Positions 11,197 to 23,474 of a stretch of 64,000 bases of DNA are shown one piece after another. How positions within the stretch are numbered: the stretch's first letter is position 1; each line of letters starts with the position of its first letter. Made by a program: the position numbers and the translations under genes. The notes below the pieces were generated by a model. That model was not told where the DNA came from. It was given only the letters and a program-made list of their open reading frames with translations, and did not search any database. The stretch is from Endocalyx cinctus (lineage: Eukaryota > Ascomycota > Sordariomycetes > Amphisphaeriales > Apiosporaceae), in assembly GCA_001600455.1 (NCBI GenBank), contig BCKC01000005.1, forward strand, positions 2,480,001 through 2,544,000. Direction: 5' to 3'.

Positions 11197-12806
11197 ATGG
11201 GAAATCCAGTTATGCATCGTCAGTTTACCATTTTTGATCTAACTATTCTAGAACAATTATTAACTATTGTATCTAGATGTAGAGGCATCGTCACCTGCTT
11301 CAAGTCCCTCCGAGGTAGACACGTTATCCACCGTCGAAGGCTTGTCTCCAGCGGAGATAGCCATTTTGACGCGCAAGATAGACTTCCGCGTGCTCCCGAT
11401 CCTTTGTCTTATTTACTTGATGGCATATCTGGACCGGTACACTACTCCCCTCCCACCCCATCTCCTGCCGAGTCAATTCACCTGTTCGAGCTGACAACCG
11501 CCCACCGCTAGGGCCAACATTGCGAACGCTCTAACCTTGGAAATGCCAGAGGAACTGGGACTGGTAGGTACACAATCGAATAATGCACTAGTCATATTCT
11601 TCGTGCCTTATATCGTTCTCGAAATACCTTCCAATCTATGTATAAAGAGAGTTAGTCCACACGTGTGGCTTTCTCTCTGCATCCTCGGTTTCGGCATAGT
11701 CCAACTATGCCAGGGCTTCGTCCAGAACTACGGCGGCCTGATAACAACGAGGTTTCTGCTTGGAGTCTTCGAAGCAGGTATCTATCCCGGCGGTTCCTAC
11801 CTGATAAGCTATTGGTATCCACGGGAGCAGTCTCAGAAACGGTTCGCTATCTTCTATGGCAACCTTATCCTTGCTTCTGCCTTCGGGGGGCTTTTGGCAT
11901 CGGCTATCGCGAAACTCGACGGCGTTGGTGGAAAGAGCAGCTGGAGGTGGATTTTCATCCTCGAAGGGTCATTCACCATACTAGTAGCCCTTTCAGCTTT
12001 CTTCCTTGTCAACGACTTCCCTAGCGAGGCCAAGTGGCTCTCCGAGGCAGAGAAACAATATTTGCTAGATAAAACTCACGCACAGGGTGCGAATTCAGAT
12101 GGAGTTGTAACCAGGCGAGACTTTATGGAGTTTGTAAAGGACCCCAAAAATTATCTTGGGGCCTTGATGCTTTGCAGTAAGTCTTGTTCTCTAAGCCACC
12201 CCTAGATCATGCTAGACCTGACAATTGCCAGCTCATGGTATTCCCGCTGCCGCATCAACCTTTTTTACGCCGACAATCATAAAAGGACTGGGATATTCTT
12301 CCGTGCAGACACAACTTTACTCAGTTCCCCCTTTTGCAGTAGCATTCGTATTATGCCACTTGTTGGCATATTTATCTGATCGAACTCGAGTCAACCTTCC
12401 ATACATCCTTTTCACCGGTGTGCTTCTCATAGCAGGACTCGCAGTATTATTGACTACGCGGTCTAATTTCGCCGCGCAGTATGCCGGGCTATGCTTGCTT
12501 GCTATAGGTTCTTTCAGCACTGGGGCTTCTATGACGTGTTGGTGTCTCATGAACACCAATGGACACAAACATAGAAGCATCGCCGCGGGATGGCTCAGTA
12601 GCTTTAGCAACATTGGCGGGATTCTGGCCCCATACACGTTCCTAAGTCGGGAAGCGCCGTACTACCGTACTGGTTATGCGGTGTCTCTCTCAACCGCAGC
12701 ATTATGGATAATTGCGGCTTTACTATATAGTGCCGCTGTACTAAAAGCTAGACGCTGTGTAAGTGCTATTGAGGAACCGGGGAAACGCCCTGTCTTATCT
12801 CTATAG
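11197..12806 (+). CDS. MFS transporter, Dal5/anion:cation symporter type
   Basis: Model: join(11197..11218, 11277..11436, 11512..12176, 12232..12806), 473 residues, all phases consistent. The 22-nt first exon (donor GTCAGT, acceptor TATCTAG) is the weakest part. A cytosolic N-terminus with a LSPAEIAILTRKIDFRVLP block is followed by helix 1 ending YLDRANIANA, the hallmark of the allantoate-permease (Dal5) branch of MFS. Then come GTQSNNALVIFFVPYIVLEIPSN-type helix 2 features, a GVFEAGIYPG motif in helix 4, and IIKGLGYSS before helix 7. The length and about 12 hydrophobic segments suit a complete plasma-membrane symporter for an organic anion such as allantoate, nicotinate or a vitamin. The substrate is not predictable. 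Confidence 0.85.
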
Positions 12807-13554
12807 AGAACCAAATTAGCTGAAGGGGGTCATATTACACTGTAGAATGGGAGATGAGATCTTGGATACTGTGAGCTATTTACATGTGACATCTACATAT
12901 AAACTCGACATTCCTTTGATAATCAGTACATGTAATTAAGTACCCACGACGAAGGATATCGTTCTTATATTCATGCTCATCGGAATTTGTGGCTGATGCG
13001 CTGGACCCAGACCCCACTCTGTAATAACTATGTAATAACTATGTGAATATAACTTTGGTAATGGCATAGGCATTTGCGTTTTGGTATCGGCCCGAAAACC
13101 ACCTAGATTTACCGGGGAACGATAACAGGCCCCCGAAAAGAGGACATTAAAAAAGATAAGAGCTCGGAACCCTGGAGCACGAACTTCGCGTTGAGGTTCC
13201 ACCGTATTTATGATGACGCATGCTACTTTATAATACATTCCCAGGAATGATAAGACACGGAAATGCGGGCGGCGGCGGCGCTGGCCGTATGTATACGTAG
13301 ATGGCGTTTATATAGCGTCTGAGGCCGAATCCACACCCACCTCAACAATAAACCTACACGTTTAGAAGAGCGGTTTTACGACCGTTGGGTTACTTTCACC
13401 CTTTTGTTTTCCTCGCCAAACGGTCCGAGTCACGTCGTTTCAAGAATTTCAAAAAAAAAAAAAAAAAAGTACATTGCTTAAACATCTATTGCTGCTCTTT
13501 GAGAGGAACTGTGACAAGGAATTAAGGAAACGGTTCTTCTAAAATACCTGTACT
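12807..13554. other. Intergenic region with promoter of the nucleoside permease gene
   Basis: There is no gene. The downstream half is GC-richer (a GGCGGCGGCGGCG run near 13268) and has an A tract at 13450-13466. It should contain the promoter of the gene starting at 13555. Confidence 0.45.
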
Positions 13555-14885
13555 ATGGTTCGATCATCCCTTCTCTGGGCGCCTTTAAGCTTGGTTCCCT
13601 CAATCTTTGCATACCCAAGCGGCAAAAATGACAGCAACGTCTCTGCATGTATTAGCGGCAGCGGCCGGTGCGAAAAGATCACTCCCAAGGTAGTGATCGT
13701 TAGCATGGTAAGCGCTCAAGATCGTATCTCCTTCTCTTAGGTCTTCCTTAGCAGGGGAATAAAAATTCATCGCTTCTCATTTGAACATGTCGTCACTAAC
13801 TACTATCTTAGTTTGCACCCGAAGCGAACATATGGTACGAGCGTCTACCATCTACAGGGCTCGGCGACCTCTTCGCCCAAAACATCACCCTCCCCGGCCT
13901 CTCGCCGCTCTTCCCAGCCGTTCACTGCGTCGCGGACGGGAGCATCTGCCAGGTGACGATGGGGGAGGCCGAGATCAACGCGGCGGCGAGCATGTCGGCG
14001 TTCCTGCTCTCGCCCGTATTCGACGTGCGGTCTTCGTACTTCGTCACGGCCGGGATCGCCGGCGTGAACCCGAAGCTCGGGACGCTCGGGAGCGTCGCCG
14101 TCGCCCGGTTCGCCGTCCAGGTCGCCCTGCAGTACGAGATCGACGCCCGGGAGAAGCCGGACAACTTTACGACGGGTTATTTTCCCTTCGATACCGACGC
14201 CCCCGACGAGTACCCGCAGACGCTCTACGGGACCGAGGTCTTCGAGATGAGCGTCGCCCTGCGGGACGTCGCGTACGAGTACGCGCTCCGGGCGAACCTG
14301 ACCGATTCCGCCACCGCCGTGTCGTACCGGGCCAAATACGGCGGCGGCGAGGGGGATAACGGTACCGTCTACGCGGCGGGGACGGCGCCGCCCAGCATGC
14401 TCAAATGCGACGTCGCCACCAGCGACGTGTACTACTCCGGCAACCTCTTAAGCGAAGCGTTCGAGAACACGACCCGGATATGGACGAACCAGACGGAGCT
14501 GACGTACTGCATGACGGCGCAGGAAGACAACGCCGTGCTCGAGGTGCTCACGCGGATGGCCGTCTGGGGTATCGTGGATTTCTCGCGCGTCGTCGTCGTC
14601 CGAAGCGCGTCCGATTTCGACCGGCCGCCTCCGGGCGTTTCCGCGTTCGATCACTTGAGAGTCAATGATCAGGGCGGGTTCGAAATCGCCATCGAGAACC
14701 AGTACACGGTCGGGGTCGAGATTCTGAAGGGTTGCCTGAGCGATTGGGACGGAAATTTGGCCGTCGTGAACGATGAGTACGTTGGCGATATCTTCGGCAC
14801 GCTCGGCGGCGAGCCGGATTTTGGTCCCGGTAGTACCTTTAATGGTACTGGACTCGCGCCAACTCTGTCAAAGAGATCGACATGA
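13555..14885 (+). CDS. Secreted purine nucleoside permease/nucleosidase (NUP family)
   Basis: Model: join(13555..13707, 13812..14885), 408 residues; phase-0 intron of 104 nt (GTAAGC...TATCTTAG). Residues 1-19 form a signal peptide (LLWAPLSLVPSIFA, cleavage near AYP). The mature protein begins with PKVVIVSMFAPEANIWYERL and carries FVTAGIAGVNP, GTLGSVAVARFAVQ and NFTTGYFPF. This arrangement is that of the fungal NUP family (PF06516), whose members were named permeases but have a nucleoside-phosphorylase-like fold. Several N-x-S/T sites agree with secretion. Exon 2 is strikingly GC-rich with G/C at nearly every third position, unlike the MFS gene upstream. Probable role: extracellular nucleoside scavenging. 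Confidence 0.85.
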
Positions 14886-15645
14886 GTGGGAACATTCCTA
14901 GTTTGCGGGGATTCACATGGCTGGAAATAAAACGTGAATTGGAAACTAGGTGCATAGGAATATGCATTAGCAACAATATAAATTTAAGTTATACCCTAAG
15001 TTAAGGGTGTAGTCCACGAGTGAAGCTAAATCTATCCTTGGAAACCGTCATCTTTTATCAAACAGCCAATAATAGTCATGGTCCATTAGCTCAAGATGAT
15101 GCAATGAACCTATTCCAGGTTTATCTCTGTCTGCGTATTCTTCACTTGCAGTGAAGTTTTCATAAGTTGGAGAATGGAGTCACTTTACCGTAAGAGTTTT
15201 TGTATGGCGTATGTTGGCATCCAAGCAGTGCCTTAATTAGCACTTTTTACAGCATCCTAGAAATATCACATACGGAGCTAATCAACGAGAGGAAAGAGAT
15301 GAGGATGACAGATAGCTGAGAATTAAATTTAACTACTAAGCTCAATATTCCCGTCCTTCATTATACCCGCCAATTGTGTAATATTACGCAGGTGAAGGGC
15401 ATAGGGGATGGATATCTGTTGGGAAATTGGACCTCATTAAATAGTAAGATTTTGTAAGAAGCAAACTCGTTCCAAAAATTACAATAAAAGACTGTTGGGT
15501 ATTTTGAAAATAAATTAACTGTAACCACAACCAATACGGTCGTATTCGCGTTAGACAGCTAAGCCACGTCGTATCGTGTGTTACCGCTGATAACAGGGAT
15601 GACTGGGCTCTTAAAGGGGAGCTGTCTTATCTGGAGGTATAATTA
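14886..15645. other. Convergent intergenic region
   Basis: AT-rich spacer between two converging genes. No frame, RNA or repeat can be supported. Confidence 0.5.
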
Positions 15646-16575
15646 TCAAACAGCGGATTGACCAACATTAGGGCTAGCACCCGTGGAGGATTGGACATTG
15701 GCACCGGGTCCTTCTGGCAAGGTACCATTATTGTTCGCAATATTTTGAGCGTGTTTCTCACGGGTAACATCAGGGTGGTGAATTCCAAGACCGAGGTCGG
15801 AAGCGCTGATGTTTCTGTGACCCCATAGAAGCAGGAAGCCGAAGACAGGCTTCGCCATGATGTCGAGGATTCCGTAGAAAATGGCTTCCGCATCGGGGTG
15901 GATAACGTTGCCTCCTTCACTTAGACCCCATGCGATCGGGTATAGGAACCAAAGAAGGATGAGCCATACGCCGCACGTCATGTATGTTTTCTTTGGCGCG
16001 CCACCTAAAGCAGACGCATGTCGCCGACCATCGATAACTAGCTGATAAGTAACGAAAAAGAGGGCCGCAGTCCCGAAGGTCCAAAATCCCCATTTGTACG
16101 TAGTTTGAGTCAGCGCTCCAATGAGACCACAGACGATCATGATTTCATCGGCAAGAAGGGTGATGAGAATAGTTCCAAGCGGAACTCCAGCAGTGAGGAG
16201 AAGGTCGAGAAGTAGTAAAGGTGTAGTAACAACCCAATCAATATAGCGCGCGTAGAATATCTCGCGTGTACCGGCGGCAAAGACTTGAGAGCGAAAAGGC
16301 CGAACGAATTCAGCTTGGATGGGAACTTGACCCAGATTAGAGCCCATAGCATAGTAGGCAACACACGCAACTGCCAGGATACCAGCAGTTATGTAATGGA
16401 ATATACGATCTCGTTGAGACTTTCGAAATGACCACGCCATAACCGCGAGGGTCGAAACACCCATAATAGAACACACGGTGTAATACCAATCTGATCCTCT
16501 ATTATTGATGGCCAGGTCAGCCTGAGGACCGACGACTTGATTGATATTGAGGGCTTGATTTCCAGGTCCAGACAT
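15646..16575 (-). CDS. Microbial (type 1) opsin, CarO/LR-like proton pump
   Basis: A single uninterrupted frame of 309 residues. The start chosen is the ATG at 16575 (MSGPG), because the 35 in-frame residues upstream do not resemble the family. Seven hydrophobic helices are visible. Helix C reads RYIDWVVTTPLLLLDLLL: Arg110, Asp113 (Schiff-base counterion, bacteriorhodopsin D85), Thr117 (T89) and Asp124 (proton donor, D96). Helix G reads ILDIMAKPVFGF with Asp238 (D212) and Lys242, the retinal attachment site. Having both carboxylates predicts a fast outward proton pump, as in the Leptosphaeria and Fusarium CarO proteins, rather than a slow NOP-1-like sensor. The divergent neighbour is a carotenoid oxygenase that would make retinal. 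Confidence 0.95.
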   Translation of the reverse strand: MSGPGNQALNINQVVGPQADLAINNRGSDWYYTVCSIMGVSTLAVMAWSFRKSQRDRIFHYITAGILAVACVAYYAMGSNLGQVPIQAEFVRPFRSQVFAAGTREIFYARYIDWVVTTPLLLLDLLLTAGVPLGTILITLLADEIMIVCGLIGALTQTTYKWGFWTFGTAALFFVTYQLVIDGRRHASALGGAPKKTYMTCGVWLILLWFLYPIAWGLSEGGNVIHPDAEAIFYGILDIMAKPVFGFLLLWGHRNISASDLGLGIHHPDVTREKHAQNIANNNGTLPEGPGANVQSSTGASPNVGQSAV

Positions 16576-18015
16576 TTTGGAAGTGATGCCCGTAGGTTTG
16601 TTAATCTGTATAATAATAATCCGTGAACTGAGAAGGTAATATCTTTGAAGAGGATTTTGTGACAGGAGAGAACTTCGCAAGGAAATCGGAACGAGGGGGT
16701 AGGTTCTGGCTGGCTAAGTATTTGAATGCTCTTACAGCAGCAGGAGAGTCCTAGATGCCAGTTAACGATGACCTCATAACTCATCGAATTTAGTAAATCG
16801 GATTGATAATATAAAGATACTTCATATGTCATTGAGCAGTAGTAACATCAAATATCTAGACGCCTGAGGCGATACAACTCATTAACGTGACTATACGCTA
16901 TTCCTAGAGAGTAGATCTGAGAATAACGACTGCAGCTTTATATGTATGCGGGGAAACTGGGATTGCGCGAACCGTTCACAAAGTTTATAGTCGCATAACA
17001 AAGAGCTGTCTGGCGAAACAGAATGCGCAGTACGATGTCGCAAACCTAACTCCATGTGAGCTCTGACTCGTGTCTAGAAGGTTATGAAGCATCCATCGCT
17101 GACAGATCGCAGGTCTGAATTATCCATTGGGCTAGATAACAAATATCGTGGGATGAGCTTGCCATGGTGGTCTAGTTATTCGACCAATTTAGCGGCCGAA
17201 GCACCCGGTTCGGCAAGTCAAGATTGAAGCCGGCCTAGGCAACAAAATATGATATCATCCATTCGGTATTGCTAGGTTAGCAAAGGCTCCTAATATGCAC
17301 TTATATATGGATGTTGTAGTAGTGCTGCAGGGGAAATAATAACATGTTCATAAGGCATTCATTGTACAGTACGTACATATGAAGTGGGAACTGGGTTAGT
17401 ATCGAATACCGATTGATAAGAGACATTAGGTTCGATTCCCAATAGCGCTAAGTGGTCTTCTTTCGTCTTTCTGTGGGAAGACACGTTTTTTTCTTCCTGC
17501 AGAGCTGATTAAGTCGGAGGCGGAACCTATGCTCCTTAATGAGTGACATAGTCGTAGTGTTTGGTCAAAATTGTACCAAACTGGTAAATATAAGAATTTT
17601 AAATGGTTGGAATCTAAGTCTAATGTGAAGACAATTCGACTTAAAATGTCCCATGATATCCGAAAGCCTACATAGAATGAGTGGAAACCCCTCAGTTGAC
17701 TATGCGAACTCTGAAATTTGTCCTTGTCCGATTTTGTAGTCAATGTCGTCATGATGTTGCTTTGAATCGCCGCACATCATTGGAGAATCACCGACAAATC
17801 TGCCACATATATGGCGCGTTGTGATTCAAATATGGCTAAGGCAGGTAGTGAGCGGTAACATTGGTGGACACAGTTAGGGGGCTCTCGCCACATTCTGTCG
17901 TGGTGTTTTCTAAATTGGGCGATTGAGTATTCAAGAGACCAGAGGCCGAATTATTGAGTCAGTTGAAATAGATTTGATTGGGAATATTTATCAGATCAGA
18001 GAAACGGGAAACGCA
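16576..18015. promoter_or_regulatory. Shared divergent promoter region of opsin and carotenoid oxygenase
   Basis: About 1.4 kb lies between the two start codons with no supportable gene. Short frames on the minus strand (17426-17752) are not family-like. As the only sequence between two genes of one pathway, it probably carries shared regulation, light being the obvious candidate. I cannot point to a definite photoreceptor-binding site by eye. A lone tRNA-like B box at 17429-17439 is discussed under rejected items. Confidence 0.5.
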
Positions 18016-19979
18016 ATGGAGAAAAAATTACAGAATCCTCACCCGTATGTCATATCCAAATTCAGTATTTTCTGAAGCCATTATTGACAAAATGAAGCTA
18101 CCTCTCCGGAAATTTTGCACCCATCAATCGTACTCGACCACTTACTAGGTGCGCCTACACCGGGACGATACCATTGGCGCTTGGCGGAGGGCAGTATGTC
18201 CGAAATGGTGGGAATCCGGTCACCAATACGGATTTAGGACGAGACGCGCATTGGTTTGACGGTGATGGAATGCTGAGTGGCGTGCTGTTTCGTCGAAGCA
18301 AAGATGGGGGCCACATTCAGCCCGAGTTTGTGAACCAGTATATTCTCACCGACGTTCTACTTAACGCCAAAGAAAACCACAATCTGAGAAGACCAATCCT
18401 ACCGAGCATTGCGACGCTTGTCAGTGCTTCTCTTTGTGCAGTCATTTTGGTGACTTTGAGGACTATTGCACTTGTCTTGTTATCGAGACTGCCAGGGTCT
18501 AGACAAGTGGTGAAAAAGATAAGCGTTGCTAACACGGGCGTAGTCTATCACGATGGTAGAGCCCTAGCGACCTGTGAGAGTGGTCCGCCGATGAGGTTCC
18601 AGCTACCAAGTCTGGAGACTGTCGGTTGGTATAATGGACGGGCTGCGGAGAACGAATTCTTTTCGGACAAACGCCGCGGCTTCGGAGGTGACGGTCCTAT
18701 CAGGTTTATGAAGGAGTGGACAACTGGCCATCCGCGAGTTGACCCAACAACAGGAGAGCTGATTTCCTTTCATGCACTTTTTGTCAAGCCCTTCATTTAT
18801 TATTCGATTGTTTCGCCAGACATCCAATCAGCGAAGGAAGGAGTCAAGGCCAGCTCACAATTCAACATCCCGGTTCCTGGCATTAAATCGCCCAAGATGA
18901 TGCATGATTTTGGTGTTTCAGCTGAACATACAGTCATAATGGACCTCCCCCTATCCTTGAATCCGGTGAATAGTATGAAGGGAAAGCCTGTTGTGTCGTA
19001 TGACCCAACTGATCGCTCTCGATATGGGGTTTTTCCCAGATACAAGCCAGAGAGAATCCAGTGGTTCGAAACAAATGCATGTGTGATATTCCATACAGCA
19101 AACTGTTGGGACACGGTCGCCTCTACGCCGGAGGGTGAGATATGCGTTCACCTCCTTGCCTGTCGTCTCACGTCGGCATCAGTTGTGTACAGTGCTGGAG
19201 CTCTGACTCCGCCTATCCCAAAGCCGGTACCTCCAGAGTATGTTGAAGAGGAACAATGCCGGCTTTATTATTACACTTTCCCTCTTGTGCCCGAGGATTT
19301 TGACGCTGTGCCGATCATACGAAATCAATGGGCGTTGTCAGCCATCCCATTTGAATTCCCGAGTGTTTCTCCAACCCATGTTATGAAGGAGGCACGCTAT
19401 ATCTACGGATGTAGTACTGGATCATCTTCGTACTACTCTGCCGCGCTCGGAAAAGCAGCTAAAATTGACTATCTTGCTAAAATAGATGCCGCTACTCTGA
19501 TTGCTCGCGGAATAGCCCACCCGCCACAGCAGATTAAAGGTTGCGTTGATAGTCGAACCATCGACGAAATAATGAGGAGTACAGACCCGAATGATCCTAT
19601 CAAATTATTTCGCTTACCCGACGGTTGGTTCGCCCAGGAACCACGATTCGTGGCACGGGAGAACGCTAAAAGCGAAGACGACGGATGGCTACTTACTTAC
19701 GTATTTGACGAATCACAATTAGACGAGAGTGGCGAGTGCAGAGAAGATTCAGCAAGTGAGCTTTGGATAATCGATGCTAAAGACATGAAAGAGGTGGTTG
19801 CCAGGGTCCGGCTACCTCAACGTGTACCATACGGCTTACATGGGGCTTGGTTCTCGGAAAAGGAGATCAAAGCACAAAGAGCCTATCATTCAGTTCGACG
19901 AGAAGTTAGTAAGGAAGAGGTTGATTTATCTAGCCCACTTTCTATTATTCGAGACATGATTGAGCATTTAATTGGGTAA
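18016..19979 (+). CDS. carX: Carotenoid-cleaving oxygenase, retinal-forming (CarX-like)
   Basis: Model: join(18016..18044, 18098..19979), 636 residues; 53-nt intron (GTATGTC...AATGAAG), phase 2. The short first exon gives MEKKLQNPH and joins to PYLSGNFAPI, which is the normal start of the fungal CarX family, followed by GGQYVRNGGNP and HWFDGDGML. Four histidines sit where the catalytic iron is bound: His221 (TTGHPRVD), His279 (MMHDFGVS), His342 (CVIFHTANCWD) and His591 (YGLHGAWF). A hydrophobic stretch at about residues 110-140 fits the membrane-dipping patch. Expected reaction: symmetrical cleavage of beta-carotene or related carotenoids to retinal. Its divergent neighbour is the opsin that needs retinal. 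The carotenogenic carRA and carB genes, clustered with these in Fusarium, are not in the window. Confidence 0.92.
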
Positions 19980-20610
19980 AGAGACGGCGAGAAGCAGAAC
20001 GTTGGAAATGTAAGAAATTGATATTTTAACTCTGAATTCATGGTCAAATTGACTTGGTTAAGGCGCCAGGGCGGTACGCTTTGGGGCGCGCTTATTAATT
20101 AATCTATAGGTACAAATATATGCAATAAAGTACCTAAACTAAGTATTTAAGTAGTTAAGTAGTTATAGTAGCATCGTAAACAAGCATAATATTCAAGTAG
20201 CCAGACAACCCGAGCATACTAACTACTTATGTACATTTTTTAATATTTACAGCACTTAATTACTTGATTAACTCCCTAGACCTTCCGTTTTCAGTACATC
20301 AGCCCGTTAAATAGCCACTAACATACTTGGTATTCCACTAGATAAACTACCCCCCCCCCCCCCCATATTATACCATGTCAACATTCCTATCTACCATTCT
20401 TATTTTAGTTCTAAATTCTTCAAGGTTCACCTTGCTTGCGAGACAACAATAACAACACAGCATCTAATAAACAAGAGGAATAAATCAAAACAAACGTTAT
20501 TTATCGTCATCTATATATGTATACTATAGATCGCGGCGATTATAGATATCCATGACCATGATTGTAACATTGAATAGTCTTCGTCTTCACTGGAAAGTAC
20601 CGATTAAATC
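19980..20610. other. AT-rich intergenic region
   Basis: No gene. It contains AAGTAGTTAAGTAGTTATAG-type short repeats at 20150-20170 and a run of 15 C at 20350-20364. Confidence 0.5.
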
Positions 20611-22879
20611 ATGTCACTAATTCCATACACCCCGCGAGAGGGTTTGGAAATTGTCTTGTACGTCATTGTAGTTATCTTGATATTTTGAATTTCCGCTTTG
20701 AAAGCTGATCAATTCGTTCTCATGATATAGGCGACACCGAAATGCCCTCGTAGTTCGCGATCACTCATCTCGACGTCTCGAAATTCGAGGCGTCGGCGTT
20801 TCCTTGACAGATTGTCCCACCTGTCATCGACCCTTACGATCCTCTTCCCCCGAGCGCCATTTTGACGTACCAGACCAACATGAGTCCTTCGTTGATCCCA
20901 ATTACTTTCGAATGCTCCAAGCTGGCCATGATGAAGACGAAAATCATATTCAGCACGAACCAGCACCGTCGAGTCCTATTCGTCGAATAGGCCAACCAGC
21001 GCTACCGAGCGGCGAAGCGTCAGCTGAAGAGATTTCCGACAGCGAATTTATTTCCAGTACCCCGGCACCTCAAGAGGGCGCACGAATTCGTCGCGATGCG
21101 TTTAGTCCCAACTATTTTAAGAGATTTTTCGTTGAAGAACGAGAACTAGGTCGAGGGGGAAAGGGTGTCGTACTTCTAGTCAGACATGAGATCGACGGTT
21201 GCGCACTGGGTTACTTCGCTTGCAAGAGAGTGCCTGTGGGTGACGATCATGCCTGGCTAGAGAAAGTCTTGGTAGAGGTAGAGCTCCTTGCTAAGCTTTC
21301 GCATCCGAACCTTGTGTCTTACCGCCATGTTTGGCTCGAGGATGTGAAACTGCATCGATTCGGCCCTAGCGTTGCTTGTGCATTTATACTGCAGCAGTAT
21401 TGCAACAGCGGCGACCTCTCTCGGTACATCATAGGCGACCAATCTACCGAGACGACTAAAGAGCAACTAAAGGCTCAGATGCGCCGGAGATCTAAAGGCC
21501 AAGCTGAGCGGCCTCCAGATTTGTCTACGTCTCAACGTCGCCTGACATTTGAGGAAATATTTTCTTTATTTAAGGATATTACCTCAGGTCTTGCCTATCT
21601 TCACCAAACCAATTATATTCACCGTGATCTAAAACCAAGCAACTGCCTCTTACATCAGGAAAATGGTAAACTCTCTTGTCTAATTAGTGATTTTGGCGAG
21701 GTTCAGCCTGGAAATGCGGTTCGAAACTCGACGGGTACCACTGGCACTATCTCGTACTGCGCTCCTGAGGTGTTGAAAATAGACTCTTCAGGTCGGTTCG
21801 GGAACTTTACCACCAAATCTGACGTCTTTTCTTTGGGAATGATCTTATACTTCTTGTGCTTCGGCAGACTTCCTTACGTGAACTCTAATGCCGTGCACGA
21901 GGAGCTCGAAGATATTGACCAGCTCCGAGCCGAAATTTCTGGCTGGAAGGGCTTTCAGGACGAGAGACGAGAACGACCAGACTTACCGGCCAAGCTATAT
22001 CAACTGCTTAAGAAGATGCTGGCGCTTGACCCTGCTGAGCGGCCCGGCGCAACAGAGGTTCTCATTGCCATGAATCACGAATCTAATCATGGTTGGATGC
22101 GCGGTCCGGCTCGGGGGACTAGTCCTCCTCTTGGACTTCGCGGCCGTCGAATTCAAAACCTTGACTCCCCAATGGTACCCGGAACACCGGTCCCTGATCC
22201 TATCAAGTCGCATCTTCCAGCAGGTGAGGATAACTTCTCGCCTAACGATGAACTCCCTCCGCCGAGTCCAGACCGGTCACCCCTCTCAAATCCTAACAAC
22301 AGTCTCCAGAGATATCCTAACCCCTCCTCTCCTCGCCATCGACCTCAGAATATGGTTCTCTCACGGAGTCAAGAGGGTCGCCATCGATCACCGGATCGCG
22401 CCCACGGTGCTGAGATTTCCCACGCGCAACACTCCCCCACGCTACACACGCCTCTTCTCTTGCCGCCACCTTCTGGGCGATTGGAAGGAATCAAGTATCA
22501 AGCCATGCTCGCCCAGCATCACTTCGTTTCATATGCTAATATTCACGCGGACTCGATACTTTTCGCCTTCCGGTTTGCCATTTTCTTGGTCAAGATGGCA
22601 TCTCTCGCAAAAGTATGTTGGCCATTTATGACAAACCTGGAGATCGGAGGCCCCTTAATTGGCGTCGCTGGTATAGATTTAGGTATGCCACCCCCTCATC
22701 AGGGCCGCAGGGTTAGACTGCACGAGCCATCGTCCGGCCGCTCTTGGGGTTATACCCGTCTAAGATGGGGATGGAAGGTCAGTTTACTCCTGTTTATATG
22801 TCATTTTCTTGCCATTGGGGCTGTAGGGCGCTGGGGAGTTCTCTGCGCTGCTCGTAATAATGAGTGGAGAGATTGGTGA
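20611..22879 (+). CDS. IKS1: Iks1-type serine/threonine protein kinase
   Basis: Model: join(20611..20657, 20731..22879), 731 residues; 73-nt intron (GTACGTC...ATATAG), phase 2. The N-terminus reads MSLIPYTPREGLEIVL, then (after the intron) RHRNALVVRDHSSRRLEIRG and the zinc-ribbon-like CPTCHRPLR, the usual opening of fungal Iks1 proteins. Kinase landmarks: GRGGKGVV glycine loop, CKRV (ATP-binding Lys), HRDLKPSN catalytic loop, DFGE in place of DFG-x, and GTISYCAPEVL activation segment. A proline/serine-rich region follows, and the C-terminal 130 residues contain hydrophobic segments, consistent with the membrane-anchored tail of this family. An undetected intron in that tail is possible. Role in yeast: poorly defined signalling. 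Confidence 0.85.
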
Positions 22880-23474
22880 TATTATGGATCGGGTCATAAT
22901 AATGTGGAAGAATACGACCTTTGTGGTATTCTCTTACGAAGACATGATGTCTTCTCATTGATGTATAAACTTCAAAATCAAACTTACGAGCCGGGAAAAA
23001 AAATGTTTCATGGGGTATTTCGTTAGTATACTATCCGTTAGGCGTCAGGTATTTGAATGTGAGGGTAAAGGAAAACCGTTAGGGAGAATAGGAGGCTAGT
23101 GCAGCAAAGTGTCGAACAGATGAATTATGTACTTTTTATTTTATATATCCACTATAGCAAAGGAAAGGTTTGAATCTGATTCAAGGGCGACATTACTGTA
23201 GCTATATAGTATAATCACATTCACTTCTATCATCCGGTCTTTGCAGATTTATTTTTAAACTGTATGTGTCCTAACCTAGCATCTTCTGAGGGACCAATTC
23301 CAGGCAGCAGGACCCGCTTGCTAGGGAGGCTCAACGATCTCGCAAGACTCATACCTAGAATGAGCATGCGGTCATCACCAAAACATAGCAGCAAACTTTC
23401 GAAAATCTAGCATACTCTCCGCGAATAATAAATCAGAACAGCTGAGAAGGGCACCTAAATTCCAAGATTTCAAA
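22880..23474. other. Intergenic region
   Basis: AT-rich spacer between an intact kinase gene and a disrupted gene, both on the plus strand. Nothing else is seen. Confidence 0.5.

Noticed and set aside
12936..13238. 100-codon minus-strand frame
   Set aside because: Low-information sequence in a promoter region, with no domain or partner exon.
13781..14359. 192-codon Arg-rich frame inside the nucleoside permease gene
   Set aside because: Arginine-rich composition typical of an out-of-frame read of GC-rich coding DNA.
17100..17140. tRNA A-box-like sequence on the minus strand (TAGCCCAATGGATAA)
   Set aside because: The D stem does not pair and there is no B box downstream on that strand; at best a fragment.
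17390..17450. tRNA-like B box (GGTTCGATTCC at 17429-17439)
   Set aside because: No matching acceptor stem, anticodon arm or A box at the right distance, so not called a tRNA.
20350..20364. Run of 15 C
   Set aside because: Simple homopolymer, not a functional element that can be supported.
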